The position numbers and the translations under genes were made by a program. Source: Hungatella hathewayi WAL-18680 (GTDB taxonomy: Bacteria > Bacillota > Clostridia > Lachnospirales > Lachnospiraceae). From it: a stretch of DNA of 38,019 nucleotides. The stretch covers positions 2,593,448-2,631,466 of the forward strand of contig NZ_JH379027.1 of NCBI RefSeq assembly GCF_000235505.1. Reading direction: 5' to 3'. The notes under the pieces are model-generated. The model saw only the letters and a list, made by a program, of their open reading frames with translations. It had not been told where the DNA came from and searched no databases. Shown here one piece after another: positions 1-9,904 of the stretch (its first letter is position 1; the number at the start of each line of letters is the position of its first letter).

Positions 1-275
1 AAGTGGTTTCCTGTCCCACCTGCGGGCGGACGAAGATTGATTTAATCGGTCTGGCCAACCAGGTGGAAAATATGGTGACGGAGTTTGACCACCTGAATGT
101 GAAGGTGGCCGTCATGGGCTGCGTGGTCAACGGGCCTGGGGAAGCCAGGGAGGCGGACTTAGGGATTGCCGGCGGCATCGGGGAAGGTCTGCTGATTCGC
201 AAGGGCGAGGTCATCCGCAAGGTGCCGGAGGAGCAGCTTTTGGAGGCGCTGAGGCAGGAACTGATGAAATTATAG
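1..275 (+). CDS. ispG: 4-hydroxy-3-methylbut-2-enyl diphosphate synthase IspG, C-terminal part
   Basis: The gene is cut by the window start; the frame is open from base 3 and ends with TAG at 273-275. The roughly 90 visible residues are the C-terminal iron-sulfur domain of IspG (GcpE). A CPTC motif supplies two cysteines, and MGCVVNGPGE supplies the third cysteine and the glutamate that completes the [4Fe-4S] ligand set. A Gly-rich GIAGGIGEG segment follows. The family converts MEcPP to HMBPP in the cytosolic MEP isoprenoid pathway. polC follows 66 bases later in the same direction, a common ispG-polC order in Clostridia, so co-transcription is likely. Identification is firm; only the upstream part is missing. 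Confidence 0.95.
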   Translation, partial: VVSCPTCGRTKIDLIGLANQVENMVTEFDHLNVKVAVMGCVVNGPGEAREADLGIAGGIGEGLLIRKGEVIRKVPEEQLLEALRQELMKL

Positions 276-341
276 AGGAACCGATGGGTTATGGTAATTG
301 AGTGACATCCGTGAGAAAGCACAGATATAACAGGTGAGTAT

Positions 342-3300
342 ATGGGAAAGATGTTTTTGGATGTATTTCCGGATTTGAAAATCGCGGAAGAGTTCAGGGA
401 GCTTTTAAAACTGGTTGAGGTGGAGCGCGTCTCCACCCCCAGGGATAGAAGCTCTATTCGCGTTTATATTGCCAGTCCCAGACTGATTCACAAGCAGCAG
501 ATTGTGGGACTGGAGAGGGGAATCAAGGAGCAGCTGTTCCCGAATAAGAAGGTGTCCATCCGGATTTTTGAGCGATACCAGCTGTCCGGCCAGTATACGC
601 CGGAGAAGCTGCTTCAGGTCTACAAGGACAGCCTTCTCTATGAGTTAAAGAATTACAGTATTATTGAGTACAACATTTTCCGGAAGGCGGAATTTGCCTT
701 TCCCAAGGACTCGGTGATGGAGATATCCATCGAGGACAACGAGGTGATGCGGGAGAAGGCGGGAGAGTTAAAGCGGGTGGTGGAAAAGATTTTCCATGAG
801 CGCTGCGGCCTGCCGGTGGAGATTACATACCGCTATGTGGCGGAGAGCGAGAACAAGCAGTGTAAAATGCGGGAGGCCCAGATTCAGAAGGAACTGGAGG
901 AGAAACTGCGCCACTCCAGGATTTTCGCGGAGGAAGCCGGAAACCATGCGGTGGCGGCCGGCGGGGAAGGCTTTGCGGCGGGAGCCGGTGGAGAGAGCGC
1001 CCCGTGGGCGGCAGGAGCCGGAGCAGCCGGTAATGGCGCCGGCGGCCAGGGATCGGCAAATGGAGCCGCGGCAGGCGGCCAGGGCGCGGCCCTTCGGACC
1101 GGCGGCAAGGGCAAGAGCGGGGACAATGGTGGCTCCGGCGGCAAATGGGAGCCGAAGAAGGGCTTTCAGAAGGATCGAAAATACTCCTACCAGAAGAAGA
1201 GCGACAACCCGGATGTGCTGTACGGCCGTGATTTTGAGGACGAGTTCGTAGATATCAACAGCATTGCCGGCGAGATGGGCGAGATCACCATCCGGGGCAA
1301 GGTCATCGCCAAAGACAGCCGTCTGCTGGGAAGCGGCAAGACCATTGTCATCTATGATATGACGGACTTCACGGACACCATCACCGTGAAGATGTTTGCC
1401 AAGGATGAGCAGCTGGATGACATTAACGCGGCCGTCCAGATTGGCACATTTTTAAAGCTGAAGGGCATGACCACCATCGACAAATTCGACGGGGAGCTGA
1501 CCATCGGCTCCGTGGTGGGCCTGAAAAAATGTGAAGATTTCACAGGAAAACGCTCAGACAACAGTCTGAACAAGCGGGTGGAGCTTCACTGCCACACGAA
1601 GATGAGCGATATGGACGGGGTGTCCGATGTGAAGGACATTGTGAAGCGGGCCAAGAAGTGGGGCATGCCGGCTCTGGCCATCACGGACCACGGCTGTGTG
1701 CAGGCGTTCACGGATGCCAACCACGTGGTGGACAAGGATGATGAGTTCAAGATTATCTACGGGGTGGAGGGCTATCTGGTTGACGATATGAAACAGCTGG
1801 TGGACAACTCCCGCAACCAGAACTTTGACGATGCCTATGTGGTATTCGATATCGAGACCACCGGTTTCAGCCCGCTGAACAACCGGATTATCGAGATTGG
1901 CGCGGTGAAGGTGGAGCGGGGCGTGATTACGGACAAATTCAGCAGCTTCGTAAATCCTGACGTGCCGATTCCCTTCCGCATCGAACAGCTGACCGGCATC
2001 AACGACAACATGGTGCTGACGGCGCCAAAGATTGACAAGGTTCTGCCGGAGTTCCTGGCTTTCTGCGAGGGCGCGTCCCTGGTGGCCCACAACGCCTCCT
2101 TCGATGTGAGTTTTATTGCCCGCAACGCGGAGCTTCTGGGTCTGGAATTTGAGCCGACGGTGCTGGACACGGTGACGTTAGCCAGACTGCTTCTGCCACA
2201 GCTAAACCGTTATAAGCTGGACACGGTGGCCAAGGCTCTGGGAGTATCCCTGGAAAACCACCACCGGGCGGTGGACGATGCGGGGGCCACGGCGGAGATC
2301 TTTGTGTCCTTTTTGAAAATGTTAAAGGAGCGGGATTTGAGCACGCTGGATGAGCTCAATGAGCTGAGCGCCCTGGATGCGGACGGCATCAAGAAGCTGT
2401 CCACCTACCACATTATCATCCTGGCGAAGAACGATGTGGGACGGGTGAATCTCTACCGTCTGGTGTCCATGTCCCATCTGGACTACTACGCCAGAAGGCC
2501 CAGAATCCCGAAAAGCATGCTGAACAAGTACCGGGAAGGGCTGATTATCGGCTCGGCCTGCGAGGCGGGGGAATTGTTCCAGGCGCTGCTTCGGGGCGGT
2601 ACCAACGCCGAGATTAACAAGATTGTGAATTTCTATGATTACCTGGAGATTCAGCCGCTTGGCAACAATGAATTTATGCTGCGGGACGAGAAGAGCACGG
2701 TGGAGTCCCGCCAGGATTTGATTGATTTGAATAAGCGGATTGTGGAGCTTGGAGAGCAGTTTCACAAGCCGGTCTGCGCCACCTGCGACGTTCATTTTCT
2801 GGACCCGGAGGACGAGGTCTACCGCCGGATTATCATGGCCGGCAAGGGCTTCAAGGATTCGGACGACCAGGCGCCCCTCTACCTTCGGACCACGGAGGAG
2901 ATGCTGGCGGAGTTCCAGTATCTGGGAGCGGACAAGGCGGAGGAGGTGGTGGTCACCAACACCAGAAGGATTGCGGACCAGTGTGAGAGAATCTCTCCCG
3001 TGCGGCCGGATAAATGTCCTCCGGTGATTCCGGATTCCGACACTACCCTCCGGAATATCTGCTACAACCGTGCCCACGAGCTCTACGGGGAGGAACTGCC
3101 GGAAATCGTGGTGGAGCGGCTGGAGCGTGAGTTAAATTCCATCATCAGCAACGGATTCGCCGTGATGTATATCATCGCCCAGAAGCTGGTGTGGAAGTCC
3201 AATGAGGACGGCTATCTGGTTGGTTCCAGAGGTTCGGTGGGCTCCTCCTTTGTGGCTACCATGTCCGGTATCACCGAGGTAAACCCGCTGAGTCCCCATT

Positions 3301-4910
3301 ACTACTGTGCCAAATGTCATTACTCCGACTTTGACTCGGAGGACGTGAAGAAATTCTCCGGTATGTCCGGCTGTGATATGCCGGATAAGCTGTGTCCGGT
3401 CTGCGGGGAGCCGCTTATGAAGGACGGGCACGATATCCCCTTTGAGACCTTCCTGGGCTTCAAGGGAGACAAGGAGCCGGATATCGACTTGAACTTCTCC
3501 GGTGAGTACCAGAGTAAGGCCCACGACTACACGGAGGTTATCTTTGGAAAAGGACAGACCTACCGGGCGGGCACCATCGGTACGCTGGCGGACAAGACGG
3601 CTTACGGCTATGTGAAGAATTACTATGAGGAGCGGGGAGACCGGAAGCGCAACTGTGAGATTAACCGGATTGTCCAGGGCTGTGTGGGGGTTCGAAGAAC
3701 CACGGGCCAGCATCCGGGCGGTATCATCGTTCTGCCCCACGGGCAGGACATCAACTCCTTCACCCCCATTCAGCATCCGGCCAATGATATGACCACCAGC
3801 ACGGTGACGACCCACTTTGATTACCACTCCATTGACCACAACCTGCTGAAACTGGATATACTGGGACACGATGATCCCACCATGATACGTATGCTTCAGG
3901 ATTTAATCGGGTTTGACCCGGTAAAGGACATTCCTCTGGACTGTAAGGAGGTCATGTCCCTGTTCCAGAACACGTCAGCCCTCAAAATCTCGCCGTCAGA
4001 CATCGGCGGATGTGAGCTTGGCGCCCTGGGAATCCCGGAGTTTGGTACCGACTTTGCCATGCAGATGTTAATTGACGCCCAGCCGAAATATTTTTCGGAT
4101 CTGGTGCGTATCTCCGGTCTGTCCCACGGCACGGATGTGTGGCTTGGCAACGCCAAGGATTTGATTCTCAGCGGCCAGGCAACCATTCAGACTGCCATCT
4201 GCTGTCGTGACGATATCATGGTGTATCTGATTCAAAAAGGTCTGGAAGAGGGTCTGGCGTTTACCATCATGGAGTCCGTCCGTAAGGGCAAGGGCTTAAA
4301 GCCGGAATGGATCGAGGAAATGCTGTCCCACGATGTGCCGGAGTGGTATATTGAGTCCTGTAAAAAGATTAAATACATGTTCCCGAAGGCCCACGCGGCG
4401 GCCTACGTTATGATGGCATGGCGGATTGCCTACTGTAAGGTGTTTTATCCGCTGGCCTACTACGCGGCATTTTTCAGTATCCGCGCCAGCGGCTTCAGCT
4501 ATGAATTAATGTGCCAGGGCAGGGATAAACTGGAGTATTATCTGGCAGACTATAAGAAACGCCAGGATACATTGTCAAAGAAGGAACAGGATACGCTGAG
4601 GGATATGAGGATTGTCCAGGAAATGTATGCAAGAGGGTTCGATTTTGTCCCCATCGATTTGTTTAAGGCCAAGGCCCGGCATTTTCAGATTGTGGGAGAG
4701 AAGCTGATGCCATCGCTCAGCAGTATTGACGGTCTCGGCGAGAAGGCGGCGGACATGATTGTGGACGCGGTGACCGACGGGCCTTTCCTGTCGAGAGAGG
4801 ATTTCCGCAACCGGACCAAGGTCAGCAAGACCACCTGCGATTTGATGGGAGACATGGGCATTTTGGGAAGTCTTCCGGAGTCCAACCAGCTGTCCCTGTT
4901 TGACCTGTAA
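342..4910 (+). CDS. polC: DNA polymerase III alpha subunit, PolC type
   Basis: This is the replicative polymerase of low-GC Gram-positives, with built-in 3'-5' proofreading. An N-terminal domain is followed by an OB-fold region (about 310-400), a PHP domain beginning with VELHCHTKMSD (near 413), an exonuclease inserted in the PHP domain with DIETTGF (near 503), then the polymerase domain. PDIDLNFSGEYQ (near 1047) carries palm acidic residues. A four-cysteine zinc-binding region (CAKC and CPVC) lies near 990-1025. The protein is 1522 aa, about 85 longer than B. subtilis PolC from memory. Most of the excess is a Gly/Ala-rich low-complexity insert at about residues 197-275. The ATG at 342 has an AGGTGAG ribosome site just upstream. 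Confidence 0.97.
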   Translation: MGKMFLDVFPDLKIAEEFRELLKLVEVERVSTPRDRSSIRVYIASPRLIHKQQIVGLERGIKEQLFPNKKVSIRIFERYQLSGQYTPEKLLQVYKDSLLYELKNYSIIEYNIFRKAEFAFPKDSVMEISIEDNEVMREKAGELKRVVEKIFHERCGLPVEITYRYVAESENKQCKMREAQIQKELEEKLRHSRIFAEEAGNHAVAAGGEGFAAGAGGESAPWAAGAGAAGNGAGGQGSANGAAAGGQGAALRTGGKGKSGDNGGSGGKWEPKKGFQKDRKYSYQKKSDNPDVLYGRDFEDEFVDINSIAGEMGEITIRGKVIAKDSRLLGSGKTIVIYDMTDFTDTITVKMFAKDEQLDDINAAVQIGTFLKLKGMTTIDKFDGELTIGSVVGLKKCEDFTGKRSDNSLNKRVELHCHTKMSDMDGVSDVKDIVKRAKKWGMPALAITDHGCVQAFTDANHVVDKDDEFKIIYGVEGYLVDDMKQLVDNSRNQNFDDAYVVFDIETTGFSPLNNRIIEIGAVKVERGVITDKFSSFVNPDVPIPFRIEQLTGINDNMVLTAPKIDKVLPEFLAFCEGASLVAHNASFDVSFIARNAELLGLEFEPTVLDTVTLARLLLPQLNRYKLDTVAKALGVSLENHHRAVDDAGATAEIFVSFLKMLKERDLSTLDELNELSALDADGIKKLSTYHIIILAKNDVGRVNLYRLVSMSHLDYYARRPRIPKSMLNKYREGLIIGSACEAGELFQALLRGGTNAEINKIVNFYDYLEIQPLGNNEFMLRDEKSTVESRQDLIDLNKRIVELGEQFHKPVCATCDVHFLDPEDEVYRRIIMAGKGFKDSDDQAPLYLRTTEEMLAEFQYLGADKAEEVVVTNTRRIADQCERISPVRPDKCPPVIPDSDTTLRNICYNRAHELYGEELPEIVVERLERELNSIISNGFAVMYIIAQKLVWKSNEDGYLVGSRGSVGSSFVATMSGITEVNPLSPHYYCAKCHYSDFDSEDVKKFSGMSGCDMPDKLCPVCGEPLMKDGHDIPFETFLGFKGDKEPDIDLNFSGEYQSKAHDYTEVIFGKGQTYRAGTIGTLADKTAYGYVKNYYEERGDRKRNCEINRIVQGCVGVRRTTGQHPGGIIVLPHGQDINSFTPIQHPANDMTTSTVTTHFDYHSIDHNLLKLDILGHDDPTMIRMLQDLIGFDPVKDIPLDCKEVMSLFQNTSALKISPSDIGGCELGALGIPEFGTDFAMQMLIDAQPKYFSDLVRISGLSHGTDVWLGNAKDLILSGQATIQTAICCRDDIMVYLIQKGLEEGLAFTIMESVRKGKGLKPEWIEEMLSHDVPEWYIESCKKIKYMFPKAHAAAYVMMAWRIAYCKVFYPLAYYAAFFSIRASGFSYELMCQGRDKLEYYLADYKKRQDTLSKKEQDTLRDMRIVQEMYARGFDFVPIDLFKAKARHFQIVGEKLMPSLSSIDGLGEKAADMIVDAVTDGPFLSREDFRNRTKVSKTTCDLMGDMGILGSLPESNQLSLFDL

Positions 4911-4979
4911 AAATGGGCATTTCCAGGGGCAAAACTGTGCAAAATTACCAGTAAAAACGGCTTATTTCACCGACAAATC

Positions 4980-5008
4980 TTGATAAATTATGCAGAATAT
5001 GATAAAAT
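4980..5008 (+). promoter_or_regulatory. Sigma-A-type promoter of the BMP/ABC importer operon
   Basis: TTGATA (4980-4985), a 17-base spacer, then TAAAAT (5003-5008), preceded by TGA, which makes an extended -10. Transcription should start near 5015. That excludes the longer in-frame start at 4990 and supports translation from 5053. polC ends about 70 bases upstream, so the importer is probably a separate unit. Confidence 0.7.
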
Positions 5009-5052
5009 TAAAATCTACTGAGGATTCTCAGACAAAAAAGGAGGAAATAATC

Positions 5053-6222
5053 ATGAAAAAAAGATTTATGGCATTGATGATGGCGGCAGCTATGACGGCC
5101 ACCCTGACAGCCTGCGGCGGCGGTTCTTCCACACCGGAGACCACAGCGGCTGGAACAGAGACCACAGCGGCGGAGACGAAGGGCGAGGAGACTACCACAG
5201 CGGCAGCTTCCGGAGATTCTGCCAGCGGATATGAACTGGCTCTTGTGACAGACCTTGGAACCATTGATGACAAGTCATTCAACCAGGGAGCATGGGAAGG
5301 ACTGAAGAAGTATGCGGAAGAGAACAGCATTACTTACAAGTACTACCAGCCACAGGAAGGTACCACAGATTCCTACTTAGAGACAATCGGACTTGCCATC
5401 GAGGGCGGCGCGAAGTTAGTCGTATGTCCTGGTTTCCTGTTTGAGGAGCCAATTTACTTAGCTCAGGACCAGTATCCGGATGTACATTTTATCCTGTTAG
5501 ACGGCGAGCCACACAGCGGTGACTACGCAGAGTACAAGACCAATGACAATGTAATGCCTATCCTGTTCAAGGAAGACGAGGCTGGTTTCCTGGCCGGTTA
5601 TGCGGCAGTGAAGGACGGCTACACAAAGCTGGGCTTCATGGGCGGTATGGCGGTTCCGGCGGTTATCCGTTACGGCTACGGCTTTGCTGAGGGCGCAGAT
5701 GTGGCAGCAGCAGAGATGGGAATCGACGGTGTGGAAGTGATGTACAACTACACAGGCGCATTTGAGGCAACACCGGAGGCACAGTCTATGGCAGCTTCCT
5801 GGTACCAGAACGGAACCGAAGTAATCTTCGGCTGTGGCGGTGCGGTAGGAAACTCCGTAATGGCAGCAGCTCAGGAGAAGAACGCAAAAGTAATCGGTGT
5901 TGACGTTGACCAGAGTTTTGAGTCTGAGACCGTTATCACATCTGCTATGAAGCAGCTGTCCAACTCCGTATACGATGGAATCAAAGCCTTCTATGATGGC
6001 TCTTTCCCAGGCGGCAAGACAAGCGTCTTCACAGCAGCCAACGCAGGTGTAGGTCTTCCGATGGAGACATCCAAGTTTGAGACTTTCACGGCAGCTGATT
6101 ACGATGCGATTTATAAGAAACTGGTAGATGGCGAGATTGCATTGACTGAACCGTCTCAGGACAATAACAACCCAACTGTTGACTTGAAATTAGAGAAGAC
6201 AACGATTAACTTTGTAGAGTAA
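5053..6222 (+). CDS. BMP-family substrate-binding lipoprotein of a nucleoside-type ABC importer
   Basis: This is a 389-aa lipoprotein: a signal peptide with lipobox LTAC (Cys21) should anchor it to the outer face of the membrane. A Thr/Ala/Glu-rich linker (about 22-60) leads into a periplasmic-binding fold of the Bmp family. VTDLGTIDDKSFNQGAWEG is the classic family opening, and GCGGAVGNSVM and IGVDVDQS also fit. Characterised relatives (PnrA/TmpC, BmpA, NupN-like) bind purine nucleosides, but the exact ligand cannot be read from sequence. The ATG at 5053 has an AGGAGG site at proper distance; an upstream in-frame ATG at 4990 overlaps the promoter. The ATPase and two permeases follow. Confidence 0.93.
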   Translation: MKKRFMALMMAAAMTATLTACGGGSSTPETTAAGTETTAAETKGEETTTAAASGDSASGYELALVTDLGTIDDKSFNQGAWEGLKKYAEENSITYKYYQPQEGTTDSYLETIGLAIEGGAKLVVCPGFLFEEPIYLAQDQYPDVHFILLDGEPHSGDYAEYKTNDNVMPILFKEDEAGFLAGYAAVKDGYTKLGFMGGMAVPAVIRYGYGFAEGADVAAAEMGIDGVEVMYNYTGAFEATPEAQSMAASWYQNGTEVIFGCGGAVGNSVMAAAQEKNAKVIGVDVDQSFESETVITSAMKQLSNSVYDGIKAFYDGSFPGGKTSVFTAANAGVGLPMETSKFETFTAADYDAIYKKLVDGEIALTEPSQDNNNPTVDLKLEKTTINFVE

Positions 6223-6240
6223 TTTATATTCTATGAACAG

Positions 6241-6266
6241 GAGGGGTGCTTGGATAAGCACCCCTC
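6241..6266 (+). terminator. Intra-operon hairpin between lipoprotein and ATPase genes
   Basis: A perfect 11-bp stem (GAGGGGTGCTT, 6241-6251; AAGCACCCCTC, 6256-6266) closes a GGAT tetraloop. No U-run follows (ATCCTATTTAAATTC), so this is not a strong intrinsic terminator. It is more likely a partial attenuator or an mRNA 3'-end stabiliser that keeps the binding-protein message more abundant than the transporter message, as in other binding-protein operons. Confidence 0.6.
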
Positions 6267-6301
6267 ATCCTATTTAAATTCAGGAAGACAAGGAGGACTT
6301 G

Positions 6302-7843
6302 ATGGATTACATTATTGAGATGCTTCACATCACAAAAAGGTTTCCGGGTATCATTGCCAACGATGATATCACACTTCAATTGAAAAAAGGAGAGATTCAC
6401 GCACTGCTCGGTGAGAACGGCGCGGGGAAATCCACACTGATGAGTGTCCTCTTTGGACTTTACCAGCCGGAGGAAGGCGTCATCAAGGTAAAGGGCCAGG
6501 AAGTGAAGATTAAGGGTCCCCTGGATGCCAATGCACTTGGAATTGGTATGGTACACCAGCATTTCAAGCTGGTACACAATTTTACGGTATTGCAGAATAT
6601 CGTGCTGGGCATGGAGACGGTAAAAGGCGGTCTCTTAAAGATGGACGATGCCCGCAAAAAAGTTATGGATTTAAGTGAGAGATACAATCTGTTCATTGAC
6701 CCGGATGCGCTGATTTCCGATATCACGGTGGGAATGCAGCAGAGGGTGGAGATATTGAAGATGCTCTACCGGGATAATGAGATTATGATTTTTGATGAGC
6801 CGACGGCGGTGTTGACTCCCCAGGAGATTGACGAGCTGATGCAGATTATGAAAAATCTGACGGCGGAAGGGAAATCCATTCTCTTCATCACCCATAAATT
6901 GAACGAAATCAAGGCGGCAGCCGACCGGTGCTCGGTGCTGCGCCGTGGTAAATATATAGGAACCATCAATGTGGCGGAGACCTCGAAGGAGGAGATGTCC
7001 GAGATGATGGTAGGACGAAAAGTCAACTTAACCATCGAGAAGAAGGAAGCCCAGCCGAAGGAAGTGGTGCTGGAGGTAGATGGTCTTTCGGTGGAGTCCA
7101 GGCAGGAGGGCCACACCAAGAAGCTGGTCAACGATGTCAGCTTCCAGGTGCGTAAGGGCGAGATTGTCTGCATTGCCGGTATTGACGGCAATGGGCAGAC
7201 GGAGTTGGTGCAGGCCATCACCGGGCTGGAGCATATGAACCAGGGGACCGTGAAGATAAACGGGGAGGATGTGACAAAGCGCTCCATCCGTTATAAGAAC
7301 ACCCACGGTCTGTCCCACATTCCGGAGGACCGGCACAAACACGGGCTGGTGCTGGATTACAATCTGGCCTACAACCTGGTGCTTCAGCAGTATTTTGAGA
7401 AGGATTTTCAGCATGGCGGTTTCCTGAAGAATACGGAAATCTATGACTACGCCAACCAGCTGATTGAGAATTACGATATCCGAAGCGGCGAGGGCGCCGA
7501 CACGGTGGTGCGGAGTATGTCCGGCGGCAACCAGCAGAAGGCCATTGTGGCCCGTGAGATTTCCAGGAATCCTGATATTCTGCTGGCGGTACAGCCTACC
7601 CGCGGTCTGGACGTGGGCGCCATCGAATACATTCACAAGGAACTGGTGAAGCAGAGGGATGCGGGAGCGGCGATTCTCTTGGTGTCCTTAGAGCTTGACG
7701 AGGTTATGAATTTAAGTGACAGAATCCTTGTGATGTTCGAGGGCTCCATTGTGGCGGAGCTTGACCCGAAACATGTTACGGTACAGGAACTTGGTCTCTA
7801 CATGGCAGGTTCCAAGAAAGAAGGTGGCGCAGATGAAAAATAA
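6302..7843 (+). CDS. Nucleoside-type ABC importer ATPase with two nucleotide-binding domains
   Basis: This 513-aa cytoplasmic protein has the tandem ABC layout of the RbsA/MglA/NupO family. Domain 1 has a full Walker A (GENGAGKST, about 37-45), a variant signature region ([10 protein letters not shown]) and Walker B ([10 protein letters not shown]). Domain 2 (from about 250) has a degenerate P-loop ([10 protein letters not shown]), a good signature (MSGGNQQKA) and a variant Walker B region ([12 protein letters not shown]). One active and one degenerate site is usual in this family. I start at ATG 6302, five bases after AGGAGG; the in-frame TTG at 6299 is too close to that site. The end overlaps the first permease, implying translational coupling. 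Confidence 0.94.
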   Translation: MDYIIEMLHITKRFPGIIANDDITLQLKKGEIHALLGENGAGKSTLMSVLFGLYQPEEGVIKVKGQEVKIKGPLDANALGIGMVHQHFKLVHNFTVLQNIVLGMETVKGGLLKMDDARKKVMDLSERYNLFIDPDALISDITVGMQQRVEILKMLYRDNEIMIFDEPTAVLTPQEIDELMQIMKNLTAEGKSILFITHKLNEIKAAADRCSVLRRGKYIGTINVAETSKEEMSEMMVGRKVNLTIEKKEAQPKEVVLEVDGLSVESRQEGHTKKLVNDVSFQVRKGEIVCIAGIDGNGQTELVQAITGLEHMNQGTVKINGEDVTKRSIRYKNTHGLSHIPEDRHKHGLVLDYNLAYNLVLQQYFEKDFQHGGFLKNTEIYDYANQLIENYDIRSGEGADTVVRSMSGGNQQKAIVAREISRNPDILLAVQPTRGLDVGAIEYIHKELVKQRDAGAAILLVSLELDEVMNLSDRILVMFEGSIVAELDPKHVTVQELGLYMAGSKKEGGADEK

Positions 7844-8918
7844 AAAGAAGCGAAGCTATGTGGGAATCCTTTCTTCCATATTTGCCATTGTCATCGGCCT
7901 TCTGGTGGGGCTTGTGGTGCTGTTCCTCTGTAATCCCTCCCAGGCGCTGCCGGGATTCGGGACGATTCTGACAGGGGCGCTGACCCACGGCATGAAGGGA
8001 ATCGGGCAGGTGTTCTACTACGCCACGCCGATTATTCTCACCGGTCTCTCCGTAGGATTTGCATTTAAGACGGGGCTGTTCAATATCGGTACGCCGGGCC
8101 AGTTCCTGGTGGGCGGTTTTGGAGCCGTGTACGTGGGTATTCTCTGGACCAACCTGGGGAGAGGGCAGTGGGTGGCAGCTCTGATAGCCAGCATTATCTT
8201 CGGAGCAGTCTGGGGACTGGTTCCAGGTCTTTTGAAGGCTTATTTTAATGTAAATGAAGTTATTTCTTCGATTATGATGAACTACATCGGCCTGTATCTG
8301 GTTAACTGGATTGTGAAGAGCTACAAACCGCTGTTTAACAATCTGCGAAACGAGTCCAAGAACGTGGCGGCCAACGCGGTGATTCCCAAGATGGGAATGG
8401 ATAAGCTGTTCCCTGGTTCCAGTGTCAACGGGGGAATCATTATCGCCATCATTGTGGTGATTATCATCTATATTGTGCTGAATAAAACGACCTTCGGTTT
8501 TGAGTTAAAGGCGGTTGGATTTAACCAGGACGCCAGCAAGTATGCGGGTATTAATGAAAAGCAGAGCATTATCAAGTCCATGATGATTGCAGGCGCTATT
8601 GCCGGTCTGGCAGGGGGACTTTTGTATCTGGCGGGTACCGGAAAACATATTGAGGTGAAGGATGTGCTTGGCTCGGAAGGATTTACCGGTATTTCCGTAG
8701 CGCTGCTGGGACTCAGCCATCCGATTGGTGTGCTGTTCTCTGGCATTTTCATCGCGTATCTGACGGCGGGCGGGTTCTATCTCCAGCTGTTTGAGTTTTC
8801 CACGGAGATTATTGATATTATCGTGGCGGTGATTATCTACTTCAGTGCGTTTGCGCTGATTGTGAAGTCCATGATTGGGAAATTCCAGAAAAAGAAAGAT
8901 GGGGGGAATGAGACATGA
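7833..8918 (+). CDS. ABC importer permease 1, BMP-associated (BPD_transp_2 family)
   Basis: This 361-aa integral membrane protein opens with a basic NKKKRSYVG segment followed by a strong hydrophobic helix. Many further helices follow, including NVNEVISSIMMNYIGLY and GLAGGLLYLAG-type loops typical of the ribose/nucleoside permease family. It should form half of the transmembrane channel with the next gene. The ATG at 7833 overlaps the end of the ATPase gene and follows an AAGGTGG site. Earlier in-frame ATGs lie inside the ATPase coding region and would add a non-hydrophobic leader, so I reject them. The stop overlaps the next start as ATGA. Confidence 0.92.
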   Translation: MKNKKKRSYVGILSSIFAIVIGLLVGLVVLFLCNPSQALPGFGTILTGALTHGMKGIGQVFYYATPIILTGLSVGFAFKTGLFNIGTPGQFLVGGFGAVYVGILWTNLGRGQWVAALIASIIFGAVWGLVPGLLKAYFNVNEVISSIMMNYIGLYLVNWIVKSYKPLFNNLRNESKNVAANAVIPKMGMDKLFPGSSVNGGIIIAIIVVIIIYIVLNKTTFGFELKAVGFNQDASKYAGINEKQSIIKSMMIAGAIAGLAGGLLYLAGTGKHIEVKDVLGSEGFTGISVALLGLSHPIGVLFSGIFIAYLTAGGFYLQLFEFSTEIIDIIVAVIIYFSAFALIVKSMIGKFQKKKDGGNET

Positions 8919-9868
8919 GTGTAATCTACTTTATTTTCCAGCAGACATTGTTGTTTACCATCCCTCTGTTGATTGTGGCTCTGGGCGGCATGTTCTCGGA
9001 GCGGAGCGGCGTTGTCAATATTGCTCTGGAGGGCATCATGACTATGGGAGCGTTTACCGGGGTCCTGTTTTTAAATATGACCGGCGGGAAGATGTCGGGG
9101 CAGTTCCAACTGATTCTGGCCATTTTGATTGCCATGGCCACCGGCGGCGTGTTTGCGCTGTTCCATGCCTATGCGGCCATTAACATGAAGGCGGACCAGG
9201 TTATCAGCGGTACCGCGCTGAATATGTTTGCACCGGCCTTCGCCATCTTTGTGGCCCGTGTGATTCAGGGAGTGCAGCAGATTCAGTTTACCAATACCTT
9301 CCGGTTTGAGTCGGTGCCGGTTCTTGGAAAGATTCCGGTGATTGGGCCGATGCTGTTTCAGAATGCCTATATTACCACCTATATCGGAATTGCCATCCTG
9401 GTGATTTCGGCGGTGGTGCTCTATAAGACCAGGTTTGGACTCAGACTCCGCTCCTGTGGCGAGCATCCCCAGGCGGCTGACGCGGCGGGTATCAATGTGT
9501 ACCGGATGCAGTATGCAGGCGTGGTGATTTCCGGGGCGCTGGCGGGGCTTGGAGGGCTGGTGTTTGTGGTTCCCACCTCCACCAACTTTAATGCCACGGT
9601 GTCCGGGTATGGATTCTTAGCATTGGCGGTATTGATCTTTGGGCAGTGGAAGCCGGTGAAGATTCTGTACGCGTCCCTGTTCTTCGGATTGATGAAGGCG
9701 GTGGCGTCTGCGTACTCTGGCATTCCGTTCCTGGCAGGGCTGGGGATACCAAGTTATTTCTATAAAATGGTGCCGTATATCGCGACACTGGTGGTGTTGA
9801 TATTCACGTCAAAGAATTCCCAGGCGCCCAGGGCGTCGGGTGTGCCTTATGATAAGGGGCAGAGATAG
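8915..9868 (+). CDS. ABC importer permease 2, BMP-associated (BPD_transp_2 family)
   Basis: This 317-aa hydrophobic protein is the second channel subunit. Its early GMFSERSGVVNIALEGIMT segment is characteristic of the smaller permease of BMP/NupQ-type systems, where it follows the first helix. RFGLRLRSCGEHPQAADAAG is the cytoplasmic loop expected to contact the ATPase. Start and previous stop overlap by four bases (ATGA), so the two permeases are made together. It is the last gene of the operon, and a strong hairpin terminator follows. The substrate is probably a nucleoside by family, not proven by sequence. Confidence 0.92.
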   Translation: MSVIYFIFQQTLLFTIPLLIVALGGMFSERSGVVNIALEGIMTMGAFTGVLFLNMTGGKMSGQFQLILAILIAMATGGVFALFHAYAAINMKADQVISGTALNMFAPAFAIFVARVIQGVQQIQFTNTFRFESVPVLGKIPVIGPMLFQNAYITTYIGIAILVISAVVLYKTRFGLRLRSCGEHPQAADAAGINVYRMQYAGVVISGALAGLGGLVFVVPTSTNFNATVSGYGFLALAVLIFGQWKPVKILYASLFFGLMKAVASAYSGIPFLAGLGIPSYFYKMVPYIATLVVLIFTSKNSQAPRASGVPYDKGQR

Positions 9869-9904
9869 AAATATCATAGAATTCGTGTAACAGAGACATT
9901 TAAG

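Noticed and set aside
2322-3869. Long minus-strand open frames opposite polC (2322-3077 and 3132-3869)
   Set aside because: They follow the third-position bias of GC-rich polC, have no recognisable family and lie wholly antisense to a conserved gene.
4990-5052. Earlier in-frame start for the BMP lipoprotein
   Set aside because: It overlaps the promoter (4980-5008) and would place a charged leader before the signal peptide; ATG 5053 has the AGGAGG site.
4911-5052. Purine riboswitch upstream of the nucleoside importer
   Set aside because: The 5' leader from the predicted start is under 45 bases and has no conserved aptamer elements.
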